A stretch of DNA of 64,000 bases, taken from contig JAKZAP010000004.1 in assembly GCA_023053575.1 (NCBI GenBank), forward strand, positions 20,517,675-20,581,674, in the 5' to 3' direction. Source of the DNA: Branchinecta lynchi (taxonomy: Eukaryota > Arthropoda > Branchiopoda > Anostraca > Branchinectidae). The notes beneath the pieces were generated by a model that was not told the DNA's origin, searched no databases, and saw only the letters and a program-made list of their open reading frames with translations. The position numbers and the translations under genes were made by a program. Below, one piece after another: positions 54,906 to 64,000 of the stretch; positions within the stretch are counted from its first letter, which is position 1, and every line of letters begins with the position of its first letter.

Positions 54906-55785
54906 GCAGCGTTTGTAAAAGAACGGTTTTTACAGCTAAAGCCCCCTTCACACTGACTTAAGAAGCTTAAGTGGGCCATTCATACTGGCCAACTTAAGAA
55001 TCTTAAGGCCACTTAAGGTTCTTACGTGATACGTAACGTAAGCGTTAGCAGATTTCATAATGCCCGTTATACGTGACGCAGTTTTCATCGGTTTTTTGAC
55101 GCGGTAGAAAACGGAACTAATGAAAACTCGAGAAAAAAAGAAATATGCCTACGATCAAAATAAAAACCAAATGGTTTCGAAATAGACTTCCAGTTTTCTC
55201 TTATAAGACGAGCTAATGTTCACAAAATGAAAGACCCCTTTTCACGAAAAAGGCTACTTTTAACTGGTCAAAAAGTTTGAAATCATAGAATTCTGCAACA
55301 TTTTTGGCAAGAGTGCGTTCCTCCGACAAATGGAACCTGGAAAGAAGCCGAAAACCTATGGAAAATTGTAGAATTTCGCAACCGGTGGCAACACTGCAGC
55401 GTTTGTAAATGAACGGTCTTACAGCTAAAGCGGTAACGGATTTCATAATGACTGTCATACGTGATGCAGATTTCATTGGTTTTTGACGCGATAGAAAACG
55501 GAAGTAATGAAAACCCGAGAAAAAAAGAAATACGCCTAGTGATCAAAATAAAAACCAAATGGTTTCGAAATAGACTTCCAGTTTTCTCTTAATAAGACGA
55601 GTTAATGTTCATAAAATGAAAGATCCCTTTTCCCGAAAAGGCTGCTTTTTATTGGTCAAGAAGTTTGAAATCGTAGATTCTGCAACAGTTTTGGCATAAG
55701 TGCGAGTTCCTCCGAAAAATGGAACCTGGAAAGAAGCCAAAAACCTACGGCAAATTTTAGAATTCCGCGACAAGTGGCAACACTG
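54906..55785. repeat. Direct tandem duplication, ~490 and ~390 bp
   Basis: GCAGCGTTTGTAAA begins both units (54906 and 55396). Both contain AAACCAAATGGTTTCGAAAT, GACTTCCAGTTTTCTCTT and TGGAACCTGGAAAGAAGCC, and end GTGGCAACACTGCA. Unit 1 has about 100 bp extra (54943-55045) built of CTTAAG palindromes. Confidence 0.85.
55648..55653 (-). terminator. Candidate HIBADH polyadenylation signal
   Basis: AATAAA on the - strand about 300 bp past the stop, in a context of CCAATAAAAAG. It lies in the second unit of the tandem duplication; the first unit lacks it. Confidence 0.25.
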
Positions 55786-55952
55786 CATACACCTGAACCC
55801 GTTGGTGGACGGATGACGTCAAATCTTTTCAGAGATGAAAGGTTGTGATAGGTGGTTGTGATAAGAGACCAGACTCAGTTCCCACCCTTATTTCAATGCG
55901 GGTTTCGAACTTTCTAAGCTATGAATTTACTAACTTGTCTATTGCAAGTCTA

Positions 55953-56141
55953 CTACTTGTTCTCCATCTCCTGAAGGAAGGCATAAACGGCTGAGAAATC
56001 CTTCTTCCCATATCCTCTTGTAACCATAAGTCGGTAGAGCTGATGAGACAAAGCGCCGAGGGGAATCGGGGTGGCGGTGGAAGTTGCTGCGTTTTGGGCC
56101 AAACCGAGGTCCTTGGTCATCAACGCGGTCCCGAAGCCGCC
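55953..56141 (-). CDS. hibadh: HIBADH final coding exon
   Basis: The acceptor TATTTCAG precedes GGC at 56141; phase 0, 62 residues then TAA. It contains [19 protein letters not shown], the conserved NAD-dependent beta-hydroxyacid dehydrogenase C-terminal helix with its KDLGLA, then [15 protein letters not shown]. It ends MENK, close to the end of the vertebrate enzyme. Confidence 0.95.
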   Translation of the reverse strand, partial: GGFGTALMTKDLGLAQNAATSTATPIPLGALSHQLYRLMVTRGYGKKDFSAVYAFLQEMENK

Positions 56142-59100
56142 CTGAAATACGAATATCTTAGAGCATAATTCCCAATACGCCGATATATAGTCACGGCTTA
56201 GAAGAATGCTCATCGAGAATTACAGAAGTTAGGTAAGTGATTCCCACTTTCCGGTTTTCTATTATTGTTATTTATATAAAGTCTATCGATATTTCCATCT
56301 TTGTCTATTTTTATTTCTTCTTTATATATTTGTTTTTGTTTAATTGTGACTAACCTTGAACCGATTCTAAAGTTTATCAAGGTCTAATGAGTTTTCACCT
56401 TCTAGATGGCAGGTGCATCTTATCGCGCGGTTTCTTGGGATACTCTTGATGACTAGCTCTCCTTGTCGAGGCAAAATCGCTGTGTACCTAGCGGAAAAGC
56501 CAGGAGCGGCACCACAGCTGTCCCCAACGATCGCCGTTAGTGGTTGACACGGGATTGAGTTGTTGAGTTTCAGTCGTAAGTGAGGCGTTTTCTCGTTCTT
56601 CCTGAGGATCACTGGCGTGTTTTGGATCACCTATTTTTCTATCTATCTCTTCGGTTTTCATCACCCTCATTAATTTCCCGGCCGTGACAATAGGTCACTC
56701 GGTCTTTATCCACTAGCTCCAGTTCGCTGCTGGCTAATCCGAGGTCAGGCTTTGGTCCATTCCATTCTAAGTATTTTGGCTACGGAATGAGTCCTTAGCC
56801 AAAAAGAGTTCTCTTTCATCCTGGGTCGGAGCAAGACCTCAGTTACCTTACGTTATATTTATGGTAAGGACCAATTTATATATTTAGTTAGGGCCCAGTC
56901 TTGTACATTATCTACATACACATGCTGTGTACTCCTGAAAATGGTTTCGTACAATAAAATAACCAATGTAATGCTTCATCTCGGCTCGTAGGCCTCGGCT
57001 TGACTGGATACGTGAATTCCAGCTTCGCTAGGATGTGTGAACCAGCTTGATTCGGGATTTCTGGATGACTGCGGCTGAGCTACAGAATTCTCTGAGTCTT
57101 TCCCTTGTCTCTTATGTCCGGTTACCTGATTGGTCCTGGGGCTAGTGGGCACCTACGGTGTCACAATCTCTTCTGCCCACACCCAAATAGCAGTTGGGTT
57201 AAATAAAGTGCCAGACACGCTAGTGGCATCGAAAATGGCACTTCAGTAACAGGATTTCTTACAAACAGATAATAAATGATAGCATAAGCCATTAACCACT
57301 GAACAAAACAAACAAGGAGCCTACATACATAAAAAAAAAAAAACAGTATTCTAATATTTCCACCAATCTTAATAATCACAAATAAAATTAACGAGTGCAA
57401 ATACAATTGTTGGTCAAATCTACCATCTTATAGTCTCATATTTGCAAACCTATTTGACATTCCGACGTGTCCATCAGACGAATTATCTTCTTTCGGGTTT
57501 TGAATTAATCGTACGGCATCACTTTACAGATAATTCATGGTTTGAAGGGAAAGGTGGAGCTTCAATTTCTGCTCAAGAGTTATAAGCTAAGACATCAATG
57601 TAGAACAGTTCGCAGGGCAGTTTAGATCAAGCCATGTGTGTTCAGCTAAGTCCTTTCTGAGGAAATTACCATCGACAGAAGGCTCCACGATAACTACAAA
57701 TTCTGATTTCTGCTGAAGAGCTCGCTTAAAGCACATCTCTCTTTATGTTCCGATATTCTTGGCTGTTTCAAGCCTTTCCTCAGACCCATTGACTTCCAAG
57801 AAAACTTGGCAAAATACAGATAACCGGTTTTACCGTTTGTATATTTACAAAAAAAACAAACAGTGCTAACACTGGACTGAATAACCATAATAAAAGCATA
57901 CAAAAATTTTGTGAGGTTAGTGCAAACTTTTACTAAGTGCGCTGTCTTTGTTTCGTTGTGCTCCGTCACAAGGGCTACACCCACTCCATTGCTTTTTGTG
58001 CTTCCACTGATTTTATGCTCGATTGCTTTTTATGCTTTGTTGAGAACATGGAAGTCGGTCGTACGGTCAAACTGTTCCATCTAAACCGAAGTCTATTACC
58101 AAAATTATATAACCGTATTGCGCTTCCCAGAGCGGGAGTAGCGCCAAGGCTTGAAAAAAGTGACACAACCTCGAATAGCAGCGACACCAGCAACACTAGC
58201 GACAGCGAACGTCTCTACCGAAACTCAATCTGTCGTGCACCAGCGCTGGCTCGAATAACTTCATATCCTGAACATTGCAAAAAAAAGATACAACCTCCTC
58301 TGTTTCCTCAATGTGTGCAGACCGCATCTTAACTTTACTCGAAATTTATAAATCCGCAAGTTTGTCTCACTTTAAATGCCGCAAACTTTGGCGGCGCTGT
58401 GAGTATGGCCCGTTTGCAAAGCAAGGAAATCATAGGTTCTGACGCTACTCCCTAGTATTATTTTGCTCTGGCGCTTCCCCATGTTCTATACATAGCTCCA
58501 CTTTCTGAAACATTAAAAGATACGGGCGGACTAAAACCTTCTTCGGTGGACCTGCAATACCTACATGACCAAGAAATATGATATCGTTGACCCGATTCAG
58601 AAGCTGTACGAGCCACACCAACGATGCCATGAGTTGGCACCATGAGTTGAAGGGATTGTTCTTCGACATTTTTTTAATTATAAGTCTGATTTTCTTTCTG
58701 TGATTTGCCTTTTGTTTTTCTTTGTTGTGTGATCTTTTCTGTGTTTTTCTGATTTCTTTTTTATATACTCCATCATTTCCTCTTTCCTGTACGATGGGTG
58801 AAAAATAAACATTACATTACATTACAGTAAGTTTTAAGTACCGACTAAATTCACATTTATAGGCCTAGATTGGTAATCTTACCTCGTAGTTATTTGAAGC
58901 GGGGACATTTTCCAAGACTCCTGGAACTGGGTTGTACAGCTCGCTGGACCAGCAACGCCCGGTGCTCATATTCAAAATCTTGGCGAGAAGCTTCGGCTCA
59001 AGTCCCAATCTAAAAGAGAAATAGTAAGAAAACAAGTCTTTTCTCCACTTTTGGATTCTTTTAACCGCAGATGAAACTATAAATAATACTCCTTCCACTG

Positions 59101-60786
59101 TAGTTACCGCAAACACAGATTTTCTTCTTCTGACGCACCTTAGTCTGTGTTAGCTTTACTTAACTAGTCCAATGAAAACTGTAAATACCACGTCGATCTC
59201 TTCGACACTTCCTTCGTCACAGCACTGTTACGGTGGTGCCATCTGCATCCCGTACTGCTAACTTCTGCCGCCGTTACGCAGCGTTACTCCCTTTCCATTC
59301 GATTTGTTTAAACCCTTTTTACTGTCGTGACTCTGTACTATTTTATTAACTCTATGTTCAAAATGCAGACCTAAGGTATTTAATTTTGCCATTTCTGTCG
59401 ACAAAAATCTTCTGTATGTCCTGCATCGTCGCACAGTTCATTTTCACGAAGATATTTTTCAAAGAAGATATCTTCGAGTGTCCAAAGTAAATTAATACTA
59501 GAAATCGTCAAAAAATAGAGCAAAATAACACTAGGAAGTAGCGCCAAGACTTGAACAAAGTGACACAAACAACACTAGCGACACTAGCAATAGGTAATGT
59601 CCCTACTGAAACTCAATAAAGGCGTACTCTCGCCGTTCCCCTCGGACTCCACTTGAGGAGTCCCCGCGTTTTTGTTTGTCCCGGGGACTCACTCCCCGTA
59701 TTCTCGCGAGTCCCCACGGACGGGGAATGCTCTGATTATCATCACCATCATCAAAAAGGACTCCCTTTCAAATTCGGAGAGAAATCAATTTTTGCTGGTG
59801 TTGGTGCAATGTAAAATTAATTAAAAATAATCAGAATAAACCAAATCAAAATAAAGTGTCTCCAGACTAATTTCGTCAACTGCATATCTATTTCTCGAAC
59901 AAAATCCATGCTGGAAGCATTCCCCGTGTTCTCGCTGTTTCTGTCCGCGGAGTCCGCGTGGAGTGACTCCCTCTATTCTCGCCGTTCCCTTTGATTCCCC
60001 GAGGAGTCCTCGGGGAACGGCGAGAATACGCCTTAAGTCGTGCAAAAGCACTGGCTCCATAGCTCCGTATTCCGAACACAGCAAAAAAAAGATACAAACC
60101 CCCCTGTTTCCTCAATGTGTACAGACTGCATCTTAGCTGTACTAGAATTTCCTAAACCCGCAAGTTTGTCTCGCTCGATTTCCTGAGCCTAGTAGGCGGC
60201 GATACGACTAAGTCCCATTTCCGATGCATGAAAAGCATAGGTCTTGGCGCTACTCCCTAGTGTTATTTTGCTCTGAAACAAAGCTAAATTATTCTAGGAC
60301 TTCAGCTTAAAGGAGAATTGAGAAAGTTTCAGCGGTACCACGAAAATGGAACCTTTTCCACACTCCCCCCACTTCTGAGCGCAAATTTGAAAGTGGGAAC
60401 ACACGATCAGGATCGGGTGCTCCCGGACTGGAATTCCTGCCGGATTTTTGGCACCATCTTCCATATGGAAAAGTTGAAATTTGTTCAACTTTATGAAAGT
60501 GCAGGAAATCCGGCCTTGAAATCCTGATCGTCTGTTCGCACTTTAAGGCTTGCATCAGCCAGGGAAATATGTAAGAATGGTCGATCTCTGGCAGACTATA
60601 AGTTTGCGTTTTCGTTTTTATCGCCGTTCCCCGTCCCTTTTCGCTTCCATTGCATTTTCCGTGTGTTACAAGTCGTGTGTGTCCCCGGTATCTGAGGCTA
60701 CCCATTCTTTTTATCCAAAGGAAAAACATGGTCGGTAACTAAGTCAAGGGCATATTCGCGTTTTAGCCTGCTTTTTACCAAGAATA

Positions 60787-60818
<32 letters not shown>

Positions 60819-63447
60819 AAAGCAAGAGAAAAGGCTTTCGGCTCTAAATAACTCTAAGAAATTTTGAGTAGTCGAACTGATCAGAGTTAAAAATCTCATC
60901 AACAATGCACTTAAAACTATTGATCAATTCAGCATTAACCGCATCTTCGGTAAGGCTGTTCTAAGGATCAACAATTCTGTTGCCAAAACCCCACTTGAAA
61001 ACGTCCTTGTGGAATCTTGACTTTGTAAGCTTGCACGCGTGCCCCCGATGATGACGGTTAATGCTGAATCTTACTAAATCAGTCACTTCAAAATTGTCAT
61101 AACTTCCATTGATTAATTTGAATGTTTCAATCAGGTCTCCTCTAAAAAATCTGTATGCAATGGAGGGAAGGCACAACTTGGCTAATCTCACTTGGTAGGG
61201 GAGATCGCGCAGATCTGGTACGAACTTCGTAGCTCTCCGTTGGATTTTTTCTTAATATAGATAGAACCTCTGGTTATGTTGATACCCGTTTACTCCTCTT
61301 CCGTCTTCGCCGTTGCTTATCGCACAAGAAACAGCGAAGGAGGCTGACAGTAGGCGTACTCCACGCGCTGACCCGCTCTGGAGCGCGTCCATAGAACCAA
61401 TCAGCTTTGACTATTCGTAGAGGTAACAAAAACGTGACGTGGCGCTAAGCTAGTAACCTTCACTCGTTCGTAGCGGACATGGTATGGGGAAATATTCGAC
61501 TCCGCGTAGTAATATTACAGAGGTAGGGAGGCGGGAGTTCTGTCAGATTATATGTTCTTGGTTTTACTTAGTGCAACAGCAAACGGAGAAAATTAAATGT
61601 TGAAGAAAGCGTGGAACGTATCGAAGAAAACGTGCAAAGGCATAAACGGAGCTATTGCGGTCATCAACTTTACCAACGTGTTGGTACAATGTACGAAATT
61701 TTCAGACGATCGTGTAAGTAACCAAAGAATAGAAATATCAATTACCTCATTCCAAGGTTCATCGCTTCCGAAGTTCCAACCATACTGATTGCAAGGAGCA
61801 TGTTGTTGCATATTTTAGCTGCCTGCCCAGATCCAACATTACCGCAGTAGACGATGTTCTTACCCATATCTTCAAGAAGGGGTTTGGCACCTTCGAACTC
61901 TCCCTCTGGACCTCCAACCATGAACGTAAGGGTACCAGCTTTAGCCGCGTTCACACCTATACAAACAAACGGATTAAATACTCCTTCAGCCAACGCTGAC
62001 TGGCAAAATATATTAAGCAATAGGTAAAAAAAAAAGGTCTACTACGATGTTCGTCAGCGATATTTGGGGCCCTTCTTGGCAAGATCCTCGTCAGGCTGTT
62101 AACAAATATAGGATTACCATCTATAGAACTAATAAGAGTCAGAGAGAGCAAGTAAGGTAAAGAGAGGCTGGTATCTGTCAAACCGAGTTGCATTCCGTTT
62201 CGAGTCCGAATTTGGAGTTGCAAACAACAGCTCAGAGGGATACTGAATCCTACCATTTCGTCTGTTTTCAGGATTGGAAAACAGTGTATCTAACGTCTCC
62301 TAAATAGAGGAAACACCTTACACCAAACGGTAAGTAAGAGCCGCTATGTTGCGCAGCGTCAAGGTTAACTTTCCCTGCATCCCCAATTATCAGTCTTTAT
62401 TCTTTAATAACGTTCCTTACGGTATCAACAAAAAACCGACTATTTGTTCTCTCGTCAAACATAACTAAATACAATTGTGCTTTTTACATAGTCAAATCTT
62501 CATGAATTACACAAAAACAAAAATTGCAACAAGTTAAAACACTTAACTTCAAAAATCAACACAAAAAAAGAAAAAAAAGATACCATACATATTACATTGA
62601 ATCGCTCTTAGCGCGAGGAAGCCTGTATGCGTGCCTCCAGACATCGCACGTTTGCTGTACAGTAGAGGTATGCTTATGTGAACGTTTGCTAACAGTGAAC
62701 GATCGCCGAAGACAAAACTAAAACCCAAACCAGGCATTTTTTCCTATAAATACTAGTAATAATCACTCACGCTTTTGTCACTTTTTGAATATTTTGCTAA
62801 TTCACCATTCACCTATGAAAGTGACTCAGCTGACACCTCTGTTTTGTTTTTTATAATCTGAAAAGTTTGCCGGGAGGAACGCACCTTCAACGGAGAACAT
62901 GGCGGTCCGAAACGTCAGATGCCTTCAAAAGAGGAAGGACCTTTTTAATAAATTCAAAATCAAAGAAATTTAATTGAATTTCTGCTTCAAGTTTGTACCA
63001 GGATAACCCTGAAATAGTTGGCTGTTCGCTGATATCAAGTTTGTTACCTTTTTTTTTTGCATTTTACTTTTTAATATGCAAGTAAGAAAGCCAAGGTAGT
63101 GGAACAGTTAAAAAAGTGTTCAAATAAGCATACCTCTACTGTACTACCGGCTACGCCACAGAGTTGATTGCTGTGCGCTTGGGTGAGTCAAGCACCTTGT
63201 TGCTGCATGCAGGTGAGGCTTTGGAGATATTTAGAGGAGAGACCTCCTAAATATCTGGCTATAAGGTACCCTGTTCATCCAAAAGGGTACTACCGCCAAC
63301 ACAGCAAAAATGCGGCATTACTTACCCCCTGACACAGGTGCGTCCATGAATACACAGCCTTTGGCTTCAGCAGCTTTCGCCAGATACCGAGATGCCTCTG
63401 GATCAACAGTACTGCTATCAATAAGAAGTGTTCCGGTCCGTGCTGTC
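55953..63447 (-). CDS. hibadh: 3-hydroxyisobutyrate dehydrogenase, C-terminal four exons (partial)
   Basis: Join on the - strand of 63447-63326, 61956-61746, 59009-58883 and 56141-55953: 649 nt, about 215 residues. All junctions are GT-AG with matching phases (1, 2, 0). The enzyme oxidises 3-hydroxyisobutyrate to methylmalonate semialdehyde with NAD+ in mitochondria, a step of valine breakdown. Visible family features in order: [18 protein letters not shown] (substrate loop), [20 protein letters not shown] with the catalytic lysine, GRCWSS, YNPVPGV, KDLGLAQ. The N-terminal Rossmann fold and targeting peptide must lie beyond 64000. The family is usually about 330 residues, so roughly one third is missing. 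The introns hold small transposons but the exons are intact, so the gene looks functional. Confidence 0.95.
56440..56635. repeat. Dispersed repeat shared with 31.28-31.5 kb
   Basis: TTGATGACTAGCTCTCCTTG, GTGTACCTAGCGGAAAAG, TTCTTCCTGAGGATCACTGG parallel the 31.3-kb copy. Confidence 0.55.
56640..57185. repeat. ~560-bp dispersed repeat, copy 2
   Basis: Homologue of 49120-49680, same orientation, with scattered substitutions. AATAAAATAACC at 56955 precedes a second conserved half. Confidence 0.8.
58128..58470. mobile_element. 343-bp hAT MITE with perfect 8-bp target duplication
   Basis: Starts CAGAGCGGGAGTAGCGCC and ends GGAGTAGCG-inverse CGCTACTCCCTAG, then TATTATTTTGCTCTG. Flanked by GCGCTTCC at 58120-58127 and 58471-58478. 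The left end has lost about 13 bp relative to the copy at 59516. Confidence 0.85.
58796..58826 (+). mobile_element. 3' end of a non-LTR retroposon with (CATTA)n tail
   Basis: GGGTGAAAAATAAA followed by CATTACATTACATTACA; close to the ends at 4574 and 54375. Confidence 0.5.
58883..59009 (-). CDS. hibadh: HIBADH internal exon
   Basis: 127 nt, from acceptor TCTCTTTTAG to donor GAG|GTAAG. It completes an Arg codon and encodes 42 residues, [20 protein letters not shown] through ASNNYE. It matches the helical segment after the catalytic lysine. Confidence 0.95.
59010..59515 (-). other. HIBADH intron stretch, nothing identified
   Basis: Part of the intron 59010-61745. No repeat or gene recognised here. 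Confidence 0.5.
59516..60275. mobile_element. hAT MITE, second copy, interrupted by a Harbinger-like MITE
   Basis: Inverted ends of about 33 bp: (T)AGAGCAAAATAACACTAGG with GTAGCGCCAAGA at left, TCTTGGCGCTACTCCCTAG with TGTTATTTTGCTCTG at right. The interior matches 58128-58470 on both sides of the insertion at 59621-60033. No clean flanking duplication. Confidence 0.8.
59621..60033. mobile_element. Harbinger-like MITE, copy 2, with TAA target duplication
   Basis: Ends AGGCGTACTCTCGCCGTTCC and GGAACGGCGAGAATACGCCT. Flanked by TAA at 59618-59620 and 60034-60036. The uninterrupted relative at 58.2 kb has a single trinucleotide (TCT) there, which confirms the 3-bp duplication. Reverse orientation to 53746-54155. 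Confidence 0.85.
60385..60550. mobile_element. Palindromic MITE
   Basis: AAAGTGGGAACACACGATCAG at left against CTGATCGTCTGTTCGCACTTT at right. The centre has ATGGAAAAGTTGAAATTTG, a phrase also seen at 18.28 and 47.98 kb. Non-coding. Confidence 0.65.
60783..61256 (-). pseudogene. LINE reverse-transcriptase C-terminal fragment with (TTA)n tail
   Basis: On the - strand from 61256: [20 protein letters not shown], then [48 protein letters not shown], a stop where Trp is expected, then [11 protein letters not shown] and FKCIVDEIF. This is the end of a CR1/L2-type ORF2. A TAT microsatellite at 60787-60817 is its tail. Heavily 5'-truncated and inactive. Confidence 0.8.
61257..61745 (-). other. HIBADH intron stretch, nothing identified
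   Basis: Rest of intron 59010-61745, no recognised repeat. The donor GTAATTGAT is at its right end on the - strand. Confidence 0.5.
61746..61956 (-). CDS. hibadh: HIBADH internal exon with catalytic lysine
   Basis: 211 nt, acceptor TTTGTATAG, phase 1 in and phase 2 out. It encodes [15 protein letters not shown], then [18 protein letters not shown], then [15 protein letters not shown], where the Lys after QAA is the family's catalytic residue, and SEAMNLGM. Confidence 0.96.
61957..63325 (-). other. HIBADH intron
   Basis: Donor GTAAGTAATG at 63325. It contains a hammerhead-like repeat copy at about 62055-62100 (- strand GCCTGACGAGGATCTTGCC). No other repeat was recognised between 62106 and 63325. 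Confidence 0.75.
63326..63447 (-). CDS. hibadh: HIBADH internal exon (first visible)
   Basis: 122 nt, acceptor TTTTTTTGTAG. It starts with the last base of a codon and encodes [30 protein letters not shown] and [14 protein letters not shown] and DAPVSGG are hallmark motifs of the beta-hydroxyacid dehydrogenase family. The preceding exon is outside the window. Confidence 0.95.
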
Positions 63448-63826
63448 CTACAAAAAAACGTATAACAACTGTGATTCTGCTTCGCCTGCTTTTGAGATCA
63501 TACGTTGCATTATAATAAAGTACAGTGCATGGTCTAAATATCCTTCAATGTCCCTGCGATTCCTAAAGCTGGTTTATCAACCATGCCAGACCCCTGGTGT
63601 TATAATTGTAGCCTGAGAAATGAATTGCTGACTCTGGCTTCTCTTACTCTGAATCCTAGATCTCAGGTTACGCAAAAAAGAATGGATAACCTGGATAAGA
63701 TTTTCCAAGGTACCATAGTTACAATTACCGCGAATCCATACAATTACCGCGAATCCATACTCTTCCAGCGAGACAATGTGGGGTGCCCTCACGTAGTCTC
63801 TTGCTGGTAGTTGGTCGTTGGGGTTC

Positions 63827-63830
<4 letters not shown>
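63448..63830 (-). other. HIBADH intron, left part, nothing identified
   Basis: Intron sequence upstream of the first visible exon. A short direct repeat ACAATTACCGCGAATCCATA occurs twice near 63720-63760. Confidence 0.5.

Positions 63831-63867
<37 letters not shown>
63831..63867. repeat. (TA)n microsatellite
   Basis: About 18 uninterrupted TA units after a short T-run. Confidence 0.95.
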
Positions 63868-64000
63868 CAACGTTTATTTCCTGAATAGCTCATATAATTA
63901 CTCGCTAGCGTCGGATCGTCACACAATTATTAACACAGCTAAAACTTAATAATCACTTCTCAATAATTACCTTAAAATATGTATATGTATATACAATTAA

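Larger units (their letters stand above)
56142..58882 (-). other. HIBADH intron (last), repeat-filled
   Basis: From donor GTAAGATT (58882) to acceptor TTTCAG (56142). It contains repeats at 56440-57185, a hAT MITE at 58128-58470 and a retroposon end at 58796. Between 57186 and 58127 nothing else was recognised. Confidence 0.8.

Noticed and set aside
49192..57163. LTR retrotransposon with LTRs at 49.19 and 56.69 kb (TGACA...TGTCA)
   Set aside because: Homology between the two copies extends beyond both proposed ends, there is no matching target duplication, and no gag/pol trace lies between them.
57937..58332. 131-codon open frame with a Ser/Thr/Asp-rich stretch
   Set aside because: Its second half is the hAT MITE at 58128-58470 and its degraded copy exists at 59.5-60.2 kb without an open frame. 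It is on the opposite strand inside a HIBADH intron.

Overview
The window is nuclear DNA from a multicellular animal. It carries two recognisable protein-coding genes with spliceosomal introns, set in a large excess of transposon-derived repeat. The first gene is a Gbx-class (gastrulation brain homeobox) homeobox gene on the + strand, complete in four exons between 11529 and 30970. The second is 3-hydroxyisobutyrate dehydrogenase (HIBADH) on the - strand, of which the last four coding exons (63447 down to 55953) are inside the window; the upstream exons lie beyond the right edge. Gbx is known from cnidarians and bilaterians, so the source is an invertebrate-type eumetazoan. I cannot name the phylum from the sequence alone.

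Layout. 1-11.4 kb: upstream flank of Gbx, with a TATGGCACTT-ended repeat (family B, 1.6-3.7 kb) that contains a hAT element with a near-perfect 8-bp target duplication, plus other dispersed repeats. 11.5-31.0 kb: the Gbx gene. Its second intron is 16.7 kb long and is mostly two nearly identical head-to-tail copies of a 6.9-kb unit (14067-20972 and 20973-27878). Each unit is itself a long imperfect inverted repeat built of tandem subrepeats, a Foldback-like architecture. 31-56 kb: gene-free interval between the convergent 3' ends of Gbx and HIBADH, with a broken LINE reverse transcriptase, several MITE pairs with clear target duplications, palindromes carrying a hammerhead-like motif, and a three-level nested insertion at 45.65-49.0 kb. 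56-63.4 kb: HIBADH exons with introns full of small transposons, including a Harbinger-like MITE inside a hAT MITE.

The two genes are not functionally related: one is a developmental transcription factor and the other a mitochondrial valine-catabolism enzyme. Their linkage is nevertheless notable, because in vertebrates HIBADH sits beside EVX1 at the end of HOXA, and Gbx belongs to the Hox-linked ANTP homeobox genes. I found no prokaryote-type operon, CRISPR array, rRNA or tRNA gene. I see no convincing new protein-coding system. The most unusual items are the Foldback-like tandem unit, the hammerhead-like dispersed motif and the Gbx-HIBADH linkage.
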